From NCBI RefSeq assembly GCF_000311985.1, contig NZ_HE978585.1, positions 788,938 to 852,937 of the forward strand: a stretch of 64,000 nt of DNA, written 5' to 3'. This DNA comes from Kallipyga massiliensis ph2. GTDB lineage: Bacteria > Bacillota > Clostridia > Tissierellales > Peptoniphilaceae. Below the pieces are notes generated by a model. It was not told where the DNA came from. It searched no databases and was given only the letters and a program-made list of their open reading frames with translations. How positions within the stretch are numbered: position 1 is the stretch's first letter; every line of letters begins with the position of its first letter. Shown here piece after piece: positions 6,436 through 15,314 of the stretch. The position numbers and the translations under genes were made by a program.

Positions 6436-8881
6436 TCGAACCCCGGTTCAACGGCTCATGCAATATGCGGCGGCGGAGTCCACCTCCTTCCGCAAGGCGG
6501 CCATTGACACCGAACACATTCTATTGGCCATGATGAAGACCGGGGGGCCGGAGACCGAAGCCCTGACCCGGGCGGGGGCCAACTACAACACCCTCCGGAA
6601 GATTGTCGCCTCCAACACGGAGGCCGGGACTTCCGGTCGGCCGGCGACCAATGCGACCACCGCCTCCCGCCAGCTTTTGGCCCAGGCATCGGCCATCGCC
6701 CGACAGAACGGAGACAGCGAGGTCTTTGCCGACTATGTCCTTTTTGCCATTCTAAACGACCGCTCCTCCATGGCCTCCGTCATGATGACCATTGCGGATG
6801 TGGACAAGCGGGCGGTTTACCAATATCTGATGGAGGCTCTCCGCCAGAAGGAAGAGGAGGGGGAGGAGTCCAACCTGGCCAAGTACGGGAAGAACCTCAA
6901 TGCCCAGGCCGAGGAAGAGGGAATCGACCCCGTCGTAGGCAGGGAAAGAGAGATTAACCGGGTGGTCCAAATCCTCTCTCGACGGACCAAGAACAATCCC
7001 GTCCTGATCGGGGAACCCGGCGTGGGGAAAACGGCCATTGCCGAGGGCCTTGCCCAGCGGATTGTTCACGGGGAGGTCCCGGACGTCATGGCCGATAAGG
7101 TCATCTACTCCATCGATATGGCCTCCATGGTGGCCGGAACCAAGTACCGGGGAGATTTTGAACAGCGTCTCTCCGACACCATTGATGAGGTCATGGACCG
7201 GGAGGAGGTCATCCTCTTTATTGATGAACTCCACACCATCATCGGGGCAGGATCCTCGGAAGGATCCCTGGACGCCTCCAACATCCTCAAGCCGGCCCTT
7301 CAGAAGGGGAAGCTCCGGATGATCGGGGCAACGACGATTGACGAATACCGGAAGCGGATTGAGAAGGATTCGGCCCTGGAACGCCGCTTCCAACCGGTAA
7401 CGGTGGAGGAGCCCTCCAAGAGCCAGGCCAAGGACATCCTTCGCGGGATCCGGGACAAGTATGAGACCTTCCACCAGGTCCGGATGTCGGATGAGGCCAT
7501 TGAAGCGGCCGTCGACCTGACTGACCGCTATCTGAGTGACCGCTTCCTCCCCGACAAGGCCATCGACGTGATGGATGAGGCTATGGCCCGGGTCCATGTG
7601 GACTCCTATGTCCTCCCTGAGGAAGTCTTGGAAAGGGAGGAGAAGAGGGCCCGGCTGGAGGAGGAAAAAACCAAGGCGGCCCTGACCCAGGACTTTGAGC
7701 GGGCAGCAGCCCTCCGAGACCAAATCGCCCAGCTGGAAGAAGAGGCGGTTAGGGACCAGGAGGAGGGCCACCAGGACCGGTCCGACTGGCCCGTGATCGA
7801 GGCTGACCAGATTGCCTCTATTGTCTCCCAGTGGGCCAAGGTTCCGGTCACCAAGCTGACCGAGTCCGAGTCCGACCGCTACCTGAACCTGGCAGATAAG
7901 CTCAAAGCCAAGGTCATCGGCCAGGACTATGCGGTGGATACGGTCACCTCAGCCCTCAAGCGGGCCCGGGTAGGCCTTAAGGCCTCGGACCGGCCTATCG
8001 GTTCCTTCATCTTTGTCGGGCCTACGGGCGTGGGCAAGACCTACCTGGCCAAGCAGATTGCCCAATCCCTCTTCGGGACGGAAGAGTCCATGATCCGCTT
8101 CGATATGTCGGAATATATGGAAAAATACTCCGTCTCCCGTCTCCTGGGATCCGCCCCGGGCTATGTAGGCTATGAAGAGGGGGGACAGCTGACTGAAGCG
8201 GTCCGGACCCGGCCCTACTCAGTGGTTCTTTTTGATGAGATTGAAAAAGCCCACTCCGATGTCTTCAATGTCATGCTCCAGATCCTGGATGACGGTCGGG
8301 TGACGGATTCTCAGGGGCGGACCGTGGACTTCCGCAACACCGTCATCATCCTGACCTCCAATATCGGGGCTGACCGCCTGGCCAAGACCAATACCCTGGG
8401 CTTTGTGCCCGAGGAGGAGGTGGCAGAAAACGACTATGACCGGATGAAGACAATTGTTCATGACGAGCTCAAGCAGAATTTCCGTCCGGAATTCCTCAAC
8501 CGCTTGGACGACATCGTGGTCTTCCACCGCCTGAGCGAAAATTCCGTCCTTCAGATTGCCCGCCTACTCCTGGAGGAGCTCATGGACCGGGTGGCCGACC
8601 TGGGTTATTCCATGACCTTTACCGAGGCCGTCGCCCAAAAGCTGGTTAAGGAATCCTACCAGGCTGAATTCGGCGCCCGTCCCCTGGAACGCCATATCCG
8701 GACCCAGGTGGAAGACCTCCTGGCGGAGAAGATCCTGGCCCAGGAGATGGAGGAGGGGGAGACCTATGAGCTCTGCATCCGACAGGGCAAGATTGAGATC
8801 ATTCCCGGGAAGAAGGCCGGCCGGAAAAAGGGCAAGGAGGAAACTGCCCGACCATTGGCCCTGGAGGAAAGCTGTGGCTAA
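6425..8881 (+). CDS. clpC: ClpC, AAA+ protease unfoldase
   Basis: An 818-residue Hsp100 ATPase that unfolds substrates for ClpP. Residues 1-140 form the Clp N-domain. The first AAA+ module has Walker A GEPGVGKT (about 196-203) and Walker [10 protein letters not shown] coiled middle region has a UVR motif (about 415-450). The second AAA+ module has Walker A GPTGVGKT (about 530-537) and Walker [12 protein letters not shown] basic tail ends the protein. The start at 6425 (MALNRTPV) is preferred over an in-frame ATG at 6404, because GGAAGG precedes it and family members begin here. It is translationally coupled to mcsA and is a direct CtsR target. Confidence 0.95.
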   Translation: MALNRTPVQRLMQYAAAESTSFRKAAIDTEHILLAMMKTGGPETEALTRAGANYNTLRKIVASNTEAGTSGRPATNATTASRQLLAQASAIARQNGDSEVFADYVLFAILNDRSSMASVMMTIADVDKRAVYQYLMEALRQKEEEGEESNLAKYGKNLNAQAEEEGIDPVVGREREINRVVQILSRRTKNNPVLIGEPGVGKTAIAEGLAQRIVHGEVPDVMADKVIYSIDMASMVAGTKYRGDFEQRLSDTIDEVMDREEVILFIDELHTIIGAGSSEGSLDASNILKPALQKGKLRMIGATTIDEYRKRIEKDSALERRFQPVTVEEPSKSQAKDILRGIRDKYETFHQVRMSDEAIEAAVDLTDRYLSDRFLPDKAIDVMDEAMARVHVDSYVLPEEVLEREEKRARLEEEKTKAALTQDFERAAALRDQIAQLEEEAVRDQEEGHQDRSDWPVIEADQIASIVSQWAKVPVTKLTESESDRYLNLADKLKAKVIGQDYAVDTVTSALKRARVGLKASDRPIGSFIFVGPTGVGKTYLAKQIAQSLFGTEESMIRFDMSEYMEKYSVSRLLGSAPGYVGYEEGGQLTEAVRTRPYSVVLFDEIEKAHSDVFNVMLQILDDGRVTDSQGRTVDFRNTVIILTSNIGADRLAKTNTLGFVPEEEVAENDYDRMKTIVHDELKQNFRPEFLNRLDDIVVFHRLSENSVLQIARLLLEELMDRVADLGYSMTFTEAVAQKLVKESYQAEFGARPLERHIRTQVEDLLAEKILAQEMEEGETYELCIRQGKIEIIPGKKAGRKKGKEETARPLALEESCG

Positions 8882-10247
8882 GCGGAAGAGGTTTGTCTGC
8901 TCCTCCTGTGGTCGGGTGGAAACCGGCTGGACCGGCCGATGCCCTGCCTGCGGAGAATGGGGGACCATGGAAGAGCAGGTGGTCGACACGGCCTCCGGTC
9001 CTAAGGGGACCAAGTTGGACAGGGGAGGGAGGACCATGCCGGCACTTGCCCTATCCCAGGTCCCTTCCGCCACATCCGACCGTTTGGATACCGGCTTTCA
9101 GGAAGTCAATCGGGTCCTGGGCGGTGGCCTCGTTAAGGATTCAGTAACCATGGTGACGGCCCGTCCGGGGGCCGGAAAGTCCACCCTCCTCCTCCAACTA
9201 TCCGAAAAGTTGGCCAGGCGGGGGCTGACCACCCTCTACGCTTCAGGGGAGGAATCTCCTTCCCAAATTAAGGGGCGAGCGGACCGAATTTTTGACCGGC
9301 TCCCGGATAAGGTCTATCTCTTAGCTACGAACTCTATGGACCGGGTGGAGGAGGAGGTCCGGAGGATCAAGCCCCAGCTCCTGGTCCTGGACTCCGTCCA
9401 GACCTTTGAGAAGAGGGAGTTTCCCCAGCGGCCGGGAACGCCCACCCAGACCCTGGCGGTTGCCGACGCTGTGGTTAGCCTGTCCAAGTCCTCCCCCCAG
9501 CCCATGGCCTCTTTCATCGTAGGCCATATGACCAAGTCAGGGGAGATGGCCGGCCTCCGGACCCTGGAGCACCTGGTCGACACCGTCCTCTTTCTGGAGG
9601 ATGGTTACGATGACCGCCTCCGCATGCTTCGGGCCTCCAAGAACCGTTTCGGCTACACCGGGGAGGTGGGCCTCTTTCAAATGGGAGAAAAGGGGATGGA
9701 GGAGGTCATGGACCCCTATGCCCTCTTCTTGACCAAGAGGGAGGAGCCGGTGGCCGGTGCCGCGATTTCCCTTCAAAGGGAGGGTTCCCGGATGATCCCC
9801 ATTGAGATCGAGGCCCTGGTTTCCACGGCCTATGAGGCCTATCCCTCCCGGATCGGGGACACGATCAAGCGGGACCAGCTCAACACCTTGGTCGCCATCC
9901 TGGAGCAGAAGGCGGGCCTCCCTCTTTCCGGAAAGAATGTCGTTCTTAAGGCAACCGGAGGCCTGGCCATCAAAGAGAAAGTCTGCGACCTCCCTATTCT
10001 GGTGGCCATTGCTTCTTCCCTAAAAAATGCCCCCATCGACTCCCGGGATGTCTTTCTGGGCGAGGTCGGCCTGACCGGGGACTTGAAGAAGGTGGATGGC
10101 CTGGACCAGAGGCTCAAGGAGCTCTCCCGTTTTGGCTTCCGCCGGGCCTTTGTCCCTGCCTTCACGGAAGGGGGGAGCAGGGAGGGCTTGGAAGTGATTC
10201 CCTGCCGGACCATCGGGGATGTCTTGAAAGAGGTCCTGAGAAGTTGA
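8874..10247 (+). CDS. radA: RadA/Sms, DNA repair branch-migration ATPase
   Basis: A 457-residue protein of normal RadA length. The zinc finger is C9-C12 and C23-C26 (CSSCG...CPACGEW). The RecA-like core has Walker A in ARPGAGKST (about 90-100) and the RadA-specific KNRFG motif in SKNRFGYTGE. The C-terminal Lon-protease-like domain is present. RadA processes recombination intermediates. I chose the GTG at 8874, eight bases inside clpC, because GGAGG sits just upstream and the family begins at the zinc finger. An in-frame ATG at 8766 would add 36 unlikely residues. The TGA stop overlaps the -35 of the carD promoter. Confidence 0.95.
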   Translation: MAKRKRFVCSSCGRVETGWTGRCPACGEWGTMEEQVVDTASGPKGTKLDRGGRTMPALALSQVPSATSDRLDTGFQEVNRVLGGGLVKDSVTMVTARPGAGKSTLLLQLSEKLARRGLTTLYASGEESPSQIKGRADRIFDRLPDKVYLLATNSMDRVEEEVRRIKPQLLVLDSVQTFEKREFPQRPGTPTQTLAVADAVVSLSKSSPQPMASFIVGHMTKSGEMAGLRTLEHLVDTVLFLEDGYDDRLRMLRASKNRFGYTGEVGLFQMGEKGMEEVMDPYALFLTKREEPVAGAAISLQREGSRMIPIEIEALVSTAYEAYPSRIGDTIKRDQLNTLVAILEQKAGLPLSGKNVVLKATGGLAIKEKVCDLPILVAIASSLKNAPIDSRDVFLGEVGLTGDLKKVDGLDQRLKELSRFGFRRAFVPAFTEGGSREGLEVIPCRTIGDVLKEVLRS

Positions 10248-10310
10248 CTTTGTCTTGAGCAATCATATATAATAACTCCTTTTGAACAAGACAACCTTTT
10301 CTTGTATAAT
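10244..10310 (+). promoter_or_regulatory. tandem promoters of carD
   Basis: P1 is TTGACT (10244-10249), an 18-bp spacer, then TATAAT (10268-10273); its -35 overlaps the radA stop codon. P2 is TTGAAC (10282-10287), a 17-bp spacer, then TATAAT (10305-10310). Both are near-consensus sigma-A sites. P2 would give a very short leader before the carD start at 10331. carD and yacL can therefore be transcribed without the CtsR-controlled promoter. Confidence 0.85.
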
Positions 10311-10330
10311 AGGATTACGGAGGTGAGTCT

Positions 10331-10837
10331 ATGTACAAGGTAGGTGACAGGGTAGTTTATCCCATGCAAGGTGCGGGCAAGATCGTCGATATGGTGACGA
10401 AAGAAATGCTGGGTGAAGAACATGATTTTTTCATCCTCAAGATGCCCATCGCCAGCATTAAGATTTCCATCCCTGTAGATAACATCAACAACATAGGAAT
10501 TCGGCCCGTCATGTCCGAAGAGGAGGGGATTAAGGTGATGGAGATCCTCCATGCGGAGACGACGGAAATGCCGGATAACTGGAGCCAGCGCTACCGGGAA
10601 AACATGGAAAGTCTCAAGACGGGAGACCCCTTCGAGATGGCCGCTATCATCCGGAACCTCCAGGTTCGGGATATGGAGCGGGGCCTCTCCACTTCAGAAA
10701 AGAAAATGCTGAATAAAACGAAGAAAATGTTGATTTCCGAACTGGTCATCGTCGGATCCATGACGGCGGAAGAAGCCCAATCCATGATTGATGAGGCCAT
10801 CACCTTGGATGAGGACTTGGATGATCAGGAAAAATGA
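10331..10837 (+). CDS. carD: CarD/CdnL-family RNA polymerase-binding regulator
   Basis: A 168-residue protein. Residues 1-65 are the RNA-polymerase-interacting Tudor-like domain (MYKVGDRVVYPMQGAGKI is highly typical). The rest is the helical DNA-binding domain, ending in KTKKMLISELVIVGSMTAEEA. CarD proteins bind the beta subunit and stabilise open promoter complexes, especially at rRNA promoters. It occupies a position between radA and yacL where Bacillus has disA. The start follows GGAGGTGA. Confidence 0.93.
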   Translation: MYKVGDRVVYPMQGAGKIVDMVTKEMLGEEHDFFILKMPIASIKISIPVDNINNIGIRPVMSEEEGIKVMEILHAETTEMPDNWSQRYRENMESLKTGDPFEMAAIIRNLQVRDMERGLSTSEKKMLNKTKKMLISELVIVGSMTAEEAQSMIDEAITLDEDLDDQEK

Positions 10838-10867
10838 TACCAGGAAATGCCTGTAGAGCATCTCGAA

Positions 10868-10910
10868 TTTGGCGCAATCCATGACAGAGAGGGGTTGCGC
10901 CAAAATTCTT
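10868..10910 (+). terminator. hairpin between carD and yacL (weak terminator or attenuator)
   Basis: TTTGGCGCAA(T)CC pairs with GG(G)TTGCGCCAAA around an 11-base loop, followed by a poor T-tract (ATTCTTT). It is probably a partial terminator or processing site that tunes yacL expression relative to carD. Confidence 0.55.
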
Positions 10911-10945
10911 TCATCAGCATTTCGAACCCAAGAAAGGAGGAAAAA

Positions 10946-12118
10946 ATGGGACGTTTTTTTCAAATGATATCTGGATTTATCGGCGGCCTTCTCGGCTTGG
11001 CCTTGGCCCTTCTCTTGCGCGGTCTTGGTCTTTTTAAAACCCTGACCAGCCCTTGGCCGATTATTATTTTGGTCGCTCTTATTCTTTTTGGATTTATTCT
11101 TTTTTATGCCCTGTCCCCATTTTTTTCAAGAACACTCCGCAAAACCCAGGATTCCATGATGGAACGCTTTGAGAAGGTTCCCCTCTCCGACGTGGTCATC
11201 GCCACAGGGGGCTTGCTTGTCGGCCTCTTGATTGGGACCATCCTATCCTCGCCTATTCTCTCCCTCTCCATGGACTTTTTGGGCAACACCATCGGCGTCA
11301 TCCTCTCCGTGATTATCCACCTCTTTCTGGGGATCCTGGGCGTCCGGATTGCTCTCTCCCACAAGGAAGATATTATGAGCCTCTTGCCGGCAAGAACCCC
11401 CAAGGTCGCCGGGGAGGGCCGGACCAAGCCAAAAAAATCCAAACGGAACCAGGTTTTTGTGGCTGAGGAGGAAGAGGAAGAGGAAGAAGGGGATCTTGGT
11501 CCGAGCTCCCAACCGATTCCGAAAATCCTGGATACCTCAGTCATCATCGATGGACGGATTTTTGAAGTCATGAAGGCGGGCTTCTTAGAAGGTCCCATCA
11601 TTGTCTCCCATTATGTCCTGGAAGAACTCCAGCACATCTCCGACTCCTCAGACGCCCTTCGGAGAAACCGGGGTAGGGGAGGGCTTGACCTTCTCCATGA
11701 AATGCAGAGGATGTCCGATTTGGAGATCATCATCGATAATACGGAAATCCGCCGGGCCAAGGAAGTTGATGCCAAGCTCCTCATCCTCACCAGGAAATAC
11801 AAGGGCTATATCGTTACCAACGACTACAATCTCAACAAGGTGGCCTCGGTCCAAAACATCCGGGTCCTCAATGTTAATGACCTGGCCAATGCTCTAAAAC
11901 CCATCGTCATCCCCGGCGAGGAGATGGAAGTTTCCATCATCAAGTCCGGGAAGGAACCCGGTCAGGGATTGGGCTACCTGGATGATGGGACCATGATCGT
12001 GGTGGAAGACGGCTATGAGGCGATCGGGAGGAAGGTAGAAACCACGGTAACCTCGGTCCTCCAAACCTCTGCCGGTAAGATGATCTTCACCCGGATCCAC
12101 CCCCAGGATAAGGGCTGA
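10946..12118 (+). CDS. yacL: YacL-like membrane PIN-TRAM protein
   Basis: A 390-residue protein. Four hydrophobic segments occupy about residues 1-150. An acidic, low-complexity run of Glu follows near 172-180. The PIN nuclease-like domain (about 195-315) has the acidic residues in KILDTSVIIDGR and in VTNDYNLNK. The C-terminal TRAM domain begins around 325 (PGEEMEVSIIKSGKE). The family is predicted to be a membrane-bound RNA-binding nuclease; its substrate is not established. The start at 10946 follows AAAGGAGG; an in-frame ATG at 10847 lies before the upstream hairpin and is unlikely. Confidence 0.9.
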   Translation: MGRFFQMISGFIGGLLGLALALLLRGLGLFKTLTSPWPIIILVALILFGFILFYALSPFFSRTLRKTQDSMMERFEKVPLSDVVIATGGLLVGLLIGTILSSPILSLSMDFLGNTIGVILSVIIHLFLGILGVRIALSHKEDIMSLLPARTPKVAGEGRTKPKKSKRNQVFVAEEEEEEEEGDLGPSSQPIPKILDTSVIIDGRIFEVMKAGFLEGPIIVSHYVLEELQHISDSSDALRRNRGRGGLDLLHEMQRMSDLEIIIDNTEIRRAKEVDAKLLILTRKYKGYIVTNDYNLNKVASVQNIRVLNVNDLANALKPIVIPGEEMEVSIIKSGKEPGQGLGYLDDGTMIVVEDGYEAIGRKVETTVTSVLQTSAGKMIFTRIHPQDKG

Positions 12119-12151
12119 GTCCATCATTTCTAAGGGACAAGCGTTATTGAA

Positions 12152-12195
12152 GAAAAAAAGGCTGTGCCGGAAGATCCGGCACAGCCTTTTTTTCG
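12152..12195 (+). terminator. terminator after yacL
   Basis: GGCTGTGCCGG-AAGAT-CCGGCACAGCC flanked by A7 and T7. It is a perfect 11-bp stem that would work in both directions. Its stem resembles that of the fprA terminator (GGCTGTG/CACAGCC). Confidence 0.95.
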
Positions 12196-12239
12196 TTTGT
12201 CCTGCTTTGGGCAATGGCGAAAATGAGGCCCGGACAGGC

Positions 12240-12515
12240 TGGGGACCCTGACATCCTAGAAAATTATAAGAAAAACAGGGTCAGGAGCCCTGACAATTTT
12301 TGAAATCCTAGAAAAAGCAGGGCCAAAAAAGGCCCTGTCAATCCCGGAAAATGGATATTTGTCAGGGAAAGAACCCTGATAATTTGACGGATCAAAAAGA
12401 TAACAGGGCCAAAAAGGGCCCTGTTATTTGGAAGAATCAGGAGATTGTCAGGGTCGCAAACCCTGCTAAATTTGTAAATCATCAGAATGGCAGGGTCATG
12501 AGTCCCAATCATCGA
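12240..12515. repeat. array R2 of periodic arms, seven units (CCCTG / CAGGG)
   Basis: C-arms CCCTG start at 12246, 12288, 12333, 12374, 12419 and 12461, with a degenerate seventh at about 12503: steps of 42, 45, 41, 45, 42 and 42 bp. Each is preceded by a G-arm (CAGGGTC, CAGGGCC or CAGGGAA), 4-7 bases away. Changes in one arm are often matched in its partner (CAGGGTC with GACCCTG-like, CAGGGCC with GGCCCTG). The 20-25 bases between units are AT-rich with a recurring GAAAAT/GAAATC core. It fills the convergent gap between yacL and the S41-like gene. Confidence 0.85.
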
Positions 12516-12519
12516 AAAA

Positions 12520-13923
12520 TTAGCGATCAAGGAGGACCTGGAGGAGGTCCTTTCCGGTCAGGGAAAGGTCGGGTTGGACACGGACGTCCTTGGTTAGGTC
12601 CGTGCCGTCCAAGCTCTGCTGGAGGGTGATGTCAAATTCGACAAGGAAGCCGGAATGCTTGAGGATGAGGTAGGCCGGGGGGATGTCCCAGGCATTGCCC
12701 ATAGTGGGTTCTCCGGCGACGGTGGCCAGCTGGTTATGCTGACAAAAATCAGCAAAGGATTCGGCCGCATTGCTCGTATTTTTATCCACCAGGAGGACCA
12801 GCCGATCCTTGGATAGTTTTTGCCCCCGTCCAACAAATGAGCAGGTCATGAGCTTCTGGTAGGTCATGTCGGTCACCTTCCGGCGAATGGACTCGGGGAC
12901 CTGGAAGGAAAGGTCCTCTCGGTCATCCTGGAGGTCAAAGTGCTCCAGCTTTTCCCGGGTGGACATATAGGAGACATAGGGGTCAAAGCCCTGGGAAAAG
13001 TAGAGGGTGGTCTCGGCAGAGTAGGATCCCCGGCTAAGCTGGGTGGCCAGGGCCTGGATCCAATAGGAGTGGGAGGCCCCCTGAACCCCTCTTAGATCAA
13101 TGATAAAGCGGTTGGCCGATTGGGCTTGGCGGAGGTAGCCCGGCAGAAGTCGGACGGCTTCCTCCACATCTCCTTCTTCAAAGGAAAGGCCGGAAAGAAC
13201 CAGGCTGTTGCCGGCTTTGATCAGGCGGGGTTGATTTTTCGAGGGGTCAACCTCCATGGGAATCAGACGAGAATACCGGTCCTTGACCCGGGGGTCGGTG
13301 ATAGCTTTGGCATAGGGGGAGTCTTTCTCGAAATAGCCATGGCCCAGATTTTTCAAAGCTCTTTGATAGTCTCCCTGGTTTAAGAGGCGGGCAGAACCTC
13401 CAGAGGACCTGGCCAATTTATCCAGGATGGCCATGTAGGTTTCATCCGTTCCCTCTATTGTTAAAGCCTGGCGGGCAGAGGATTCTTCCGCCTTGAACTG
13501 GCCGTCCAGCTTTCCCGGACAATTGGCCGGAGGGAGGGATTCCAGGCAATCGATCAGGTCCTCCAGGTCGGCCTTTTTTTCCGCCGGGGTCAGCATCCGC
13601 CCCCGGGTATCCGCAATAGCCAGGTCTCCGGTGATGGATTCGTTGATCATGGCCCTGGTCTGTGGAATCTTTTTGGGTTGGTCAGTTAAAATCAGTCGCT
13701 GGACCAAGCGGCTGAGGACGAGGGCAATGAGGAGGAAAAGAAGGATGAAGAAAAAGCGTCTTCTTCGCCGGACCTTTTTCTTCCGCTTTTTTTCTTGTTT
13801 ATAGGCGATTTTTCGCTGACTCTTTTTCCGGCTTCTCTCCACTTCCTCTTCCAGGTTTGACCCGGGTCGCCGAGGGGGCCGTCGGTAAGAGCTTGGCGGG
13901 GAAGAATACTGTCTTTTCGGCAT
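12520..13923 (-). CDS. membrane-anchored S41-peptidase-like protein
   Basis: A 467-residue protein. Residues 1-58 are cytoplasmic and extremely basic (a run of KKRKKKVRRRRR). One membrane segment lies at about 58-76. The outer part ends in a tail-specific-protease-like fold: RFIIDLRG (about 282), VLLVDKNTSNAAESFADF (about 380-397, the position of the catalytic Ser-Lys region), then AGEPTMGN and a beta segment with FDITLQQSLDGTD and VQPD. I do not see a clear catalytic Ser-Lys pair, so it may be an inactive or divergent member. No PDZ domain is recognised. It converges on yacL across array R2. The ATG follows AAAGGAGG. Confidence 0.65.
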   Translation of the reverse strand: MPKRQYSSPPSSYRRPPRRPGSNLEEEVERSRKKSQRKIAYKQEKKRKKKVRRRRRFFFILLFLLIALVLSRLVQRLILTDQPKKIPQTRAMINESITGDLAIADTRGRMLTPAEKKADLEDLIDCLESLPPANCPGKLDGQFKAEESSARQALTIEGTDETYMAILDKLARSSGGSARLLNQGDYQRALKNLGHGYFEKDSPYAKAITDPRVKDRYSRLIPMEVDPSKNQPRLIKAGNSLVLSGLSFEEGDVEEAVRLLPGYLRQAQSANRFIIDLRGVQGASHSYWIQALATQLSRGSYSAETTLYFSQGFDPYVSYMSTREKLEHFDLQDDREDLSFQVPESIRRKVTDMTYQKLMTCSFVGRGQKLSKDRLVLLVDKNTSNAAESFADFCQHNQLATVAGEPTMGNAWDIPPAYLILKHSGFLVEFDITLQQSLDGTDLTKDVRVQPDLSLTGKDLLQVLLDR

Positions 13924-14023
13924 TCCGTCCTCCTTTCTTGTGCTTCCTCTATGGTATCAAAATCAGGGGAAAAGGTAAATCAGGGAAGGAAAGGGCCCAA
14001 TGAAATACTTTTTCAAAAATAAT

Positions 14024-14051
14024 TTGCAAAAAAACGTTTTTATGGTAGAAT
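14024..14051 (+). promoter_or_regulatory. promoter of glpF
   Basis: TTGCAA (14024-14029), a 16-bp spacer and TAGAAT (14046-14051). It is 310 bases before the glpF start, which leaves a long leader containing a terminator-like hairpin. Confidence 0.6.
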
Positions 14052-14102
14052 GAAGTCAGAAAATCCATTTACAACAGTTATCTGTGCAGAGAAATCGTGA
14101 GG

Positions 14103-14136
14103 AGCAGGTATCTCCCCGGGAGATCTCTGCTTTTTT
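14103..14136 (+). promoter_or_regulatory. leader terminator upstream of glpF
   Basis: AGCAG and ATCTCC pair with GGAGAT and CTGCT around a CCG loop, with a small internal mismatch, followed directly by six T. It lies about 45-85 bases after the predicted transcription start and 225 bases before glpF, so most transcripts should stop here unless antiterminated. In Bacillus, glp leaders are controlled by GlpP-mediated antitermination; that comparison is an inference. The remaining leader (14140-14361) shows a CCGGA/TCCGG hairpin at about 14170-14203 and no recognised riboswitch. Confidence 0.65.
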
Positions 14137-14361
14137 ATGCCCAAAAAGACTGGTAAATGGAGACTGCGCCGGATCTACTGATTAAACCTACATAGAGGTC
14201 CGGAAAAATGGGCAAGGAAAGGAGGTAGGAGAGGATTCAAACCAAGGCCCAACATATATTCTAGTAAAAAGGTTTGCAGAAGAGTTTTTATTGTAGCCCA
14301 CGGAAAGTACCTATTTCTATAATTTATGATCCCTTATCCGGGATGAGCAAAGGAGAATACC

Positions 14362-15081
14362 ATGAGAGAAATTATAATGGGTGAATTTTTCGGTACGGCT
14401 TTACTATTACTGTTAGGTAATGGTGTCTGTGCATCAGTAAATGCGAAAAAATCGGGATTTGAAGGAGTCGGCGGCTTGACCATCATTATCGGCTGGGGCT
14501 TTGCTGTTATGATTCCGGCTTATATCTTTGGCGCCTATTCAGGAGCCCATTTCAACCCCGCTGTCACTTTAGCCCTCTGCATGACCGGTGCTGTTCCTTG
14601 GGAACAATTCCCTGTTTACGTCCTATCCCAAATGGCCGGTGCTATTGTCGGAGCCTTTACCGTCTTCCTCCTCTACCAGAAACACTTTGATTTGATGGAA
14701 GGACAAGCAGAAGGCATCCGCGGTTGCTTCTGCACAGCGCCCGGAGTTCCCTCCACTTTCCATAACTTCCTAAGTGAAGCGGTTGGTACCTATGTCCTGG
14801 TCTTTGCCATCCTCGGCATGGCCCAATATCCGCAGGCCGGCCCCAGTGGTGTTGATAAGTTCTTCCTCTATGGCATCATTGTTTCCATCGGCTGCTCCTT
14901 GGGTGGTCTGACCGGTTATGCGATTAACCCGGCCCGTGACCTTGGTCCTCGTATTGCCTATGCCCTTATGCCTTTAAAGCATAAGACTGATCCCAACTGG
15001 GGATATGGCTGGATTCCTGTCGTCGCCCCCATGGTCGGTGCCGCCGTTGCCGTCCTGATCTACAATTTCATTTTCGTTTAG
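14362..15081 (+). CDS. glpF: glycerol uptake facilitator (aquaglyceroporin)
   Basis: A 239-residue MIP-family channel with six membrane helices and two half-helix loops bearing the NPA motifs: HFNPAVT (about 67-73) and AINPARD (about 193-199). The Asp after NPAR is the residue that marks glycerol-type rather than water-selective channels. It lets glycerol and similar small polyols diffuse through the membrane. No glpK lies next to it. It stands alone between its leader terminator and a strong downstream terminator. The start follows AAAGGAG. Confidence 0.95.
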   Translation: MREIIMGEFFGTALLLLLGNGVCASVNAKKSGFEGVGGLTIIIGWGFAVMIPAYIFGAYSGAHFNPAVTLALCMTGAVPWEQFPVYVLSQMAGAIVGAFTVFLLYQKHFDLMEGQAEGIRGCFCTAPGVPSTFHNFLSEAVGTYVLVFAILGMAQYPQAGPSGVDKFFLYGIIVSIGCSLGGLTGYAINPARDLGPRIAYALMPLKHKTDPNWGYGWIPVVAPMVGAAVAVLIYNFIFV

Positions 15082-15121
15082 TCATGTAGAGAACTCGTCG
15101 ATTTTAGCCAAGTCTTATCAT

Positions 15122-15156
15122 AAAAAAGAACCCGGCTTGACCGGGTTCTTTTTTTG
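15122..15156 (+). terminator. terminator after glpF
   Basis: GAACCCGG-CTTGA-CCGGGTTC preceded by A-runs and followed by T7. Confidence 0.95.
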
Positions 15157-15197
15157 TGGAAAAAATCCTAAAAAACTCTTATTTTTCTTATTATGGC

Positions 15198-15226
15198 TTG
15201 ACAAGCCCGAGACTTTCGCTCATAAT
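15198..15226 (+). promoter_or_regulatory. promoter of the Crh-like gene
   Basis: TTGACA (15198-15203), a 17-bp spacer and CATAAT (15221-15226). A second TTGACA at 15259 with a TGATAT near 15283 may form an additional weaker start point. Confidence 0.75.
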
Positions 15227-15314
15227 TGATAAAGAAAAGGATTTCCTGATAATTTCCATTGACATAAACAATAATCCGGCTTTGATATAGGTATTTCAAG
15301 AAAGTGAGGAAGGT

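Noticed and set aside
8766-8873. Longer RadA beginning at ATG 8766
   Set aside because: The added 36 residues are antisense-like Arg-rich sequence inside clpC, and the GTG at 8874 has the ribosome site and the expected N-terminus.
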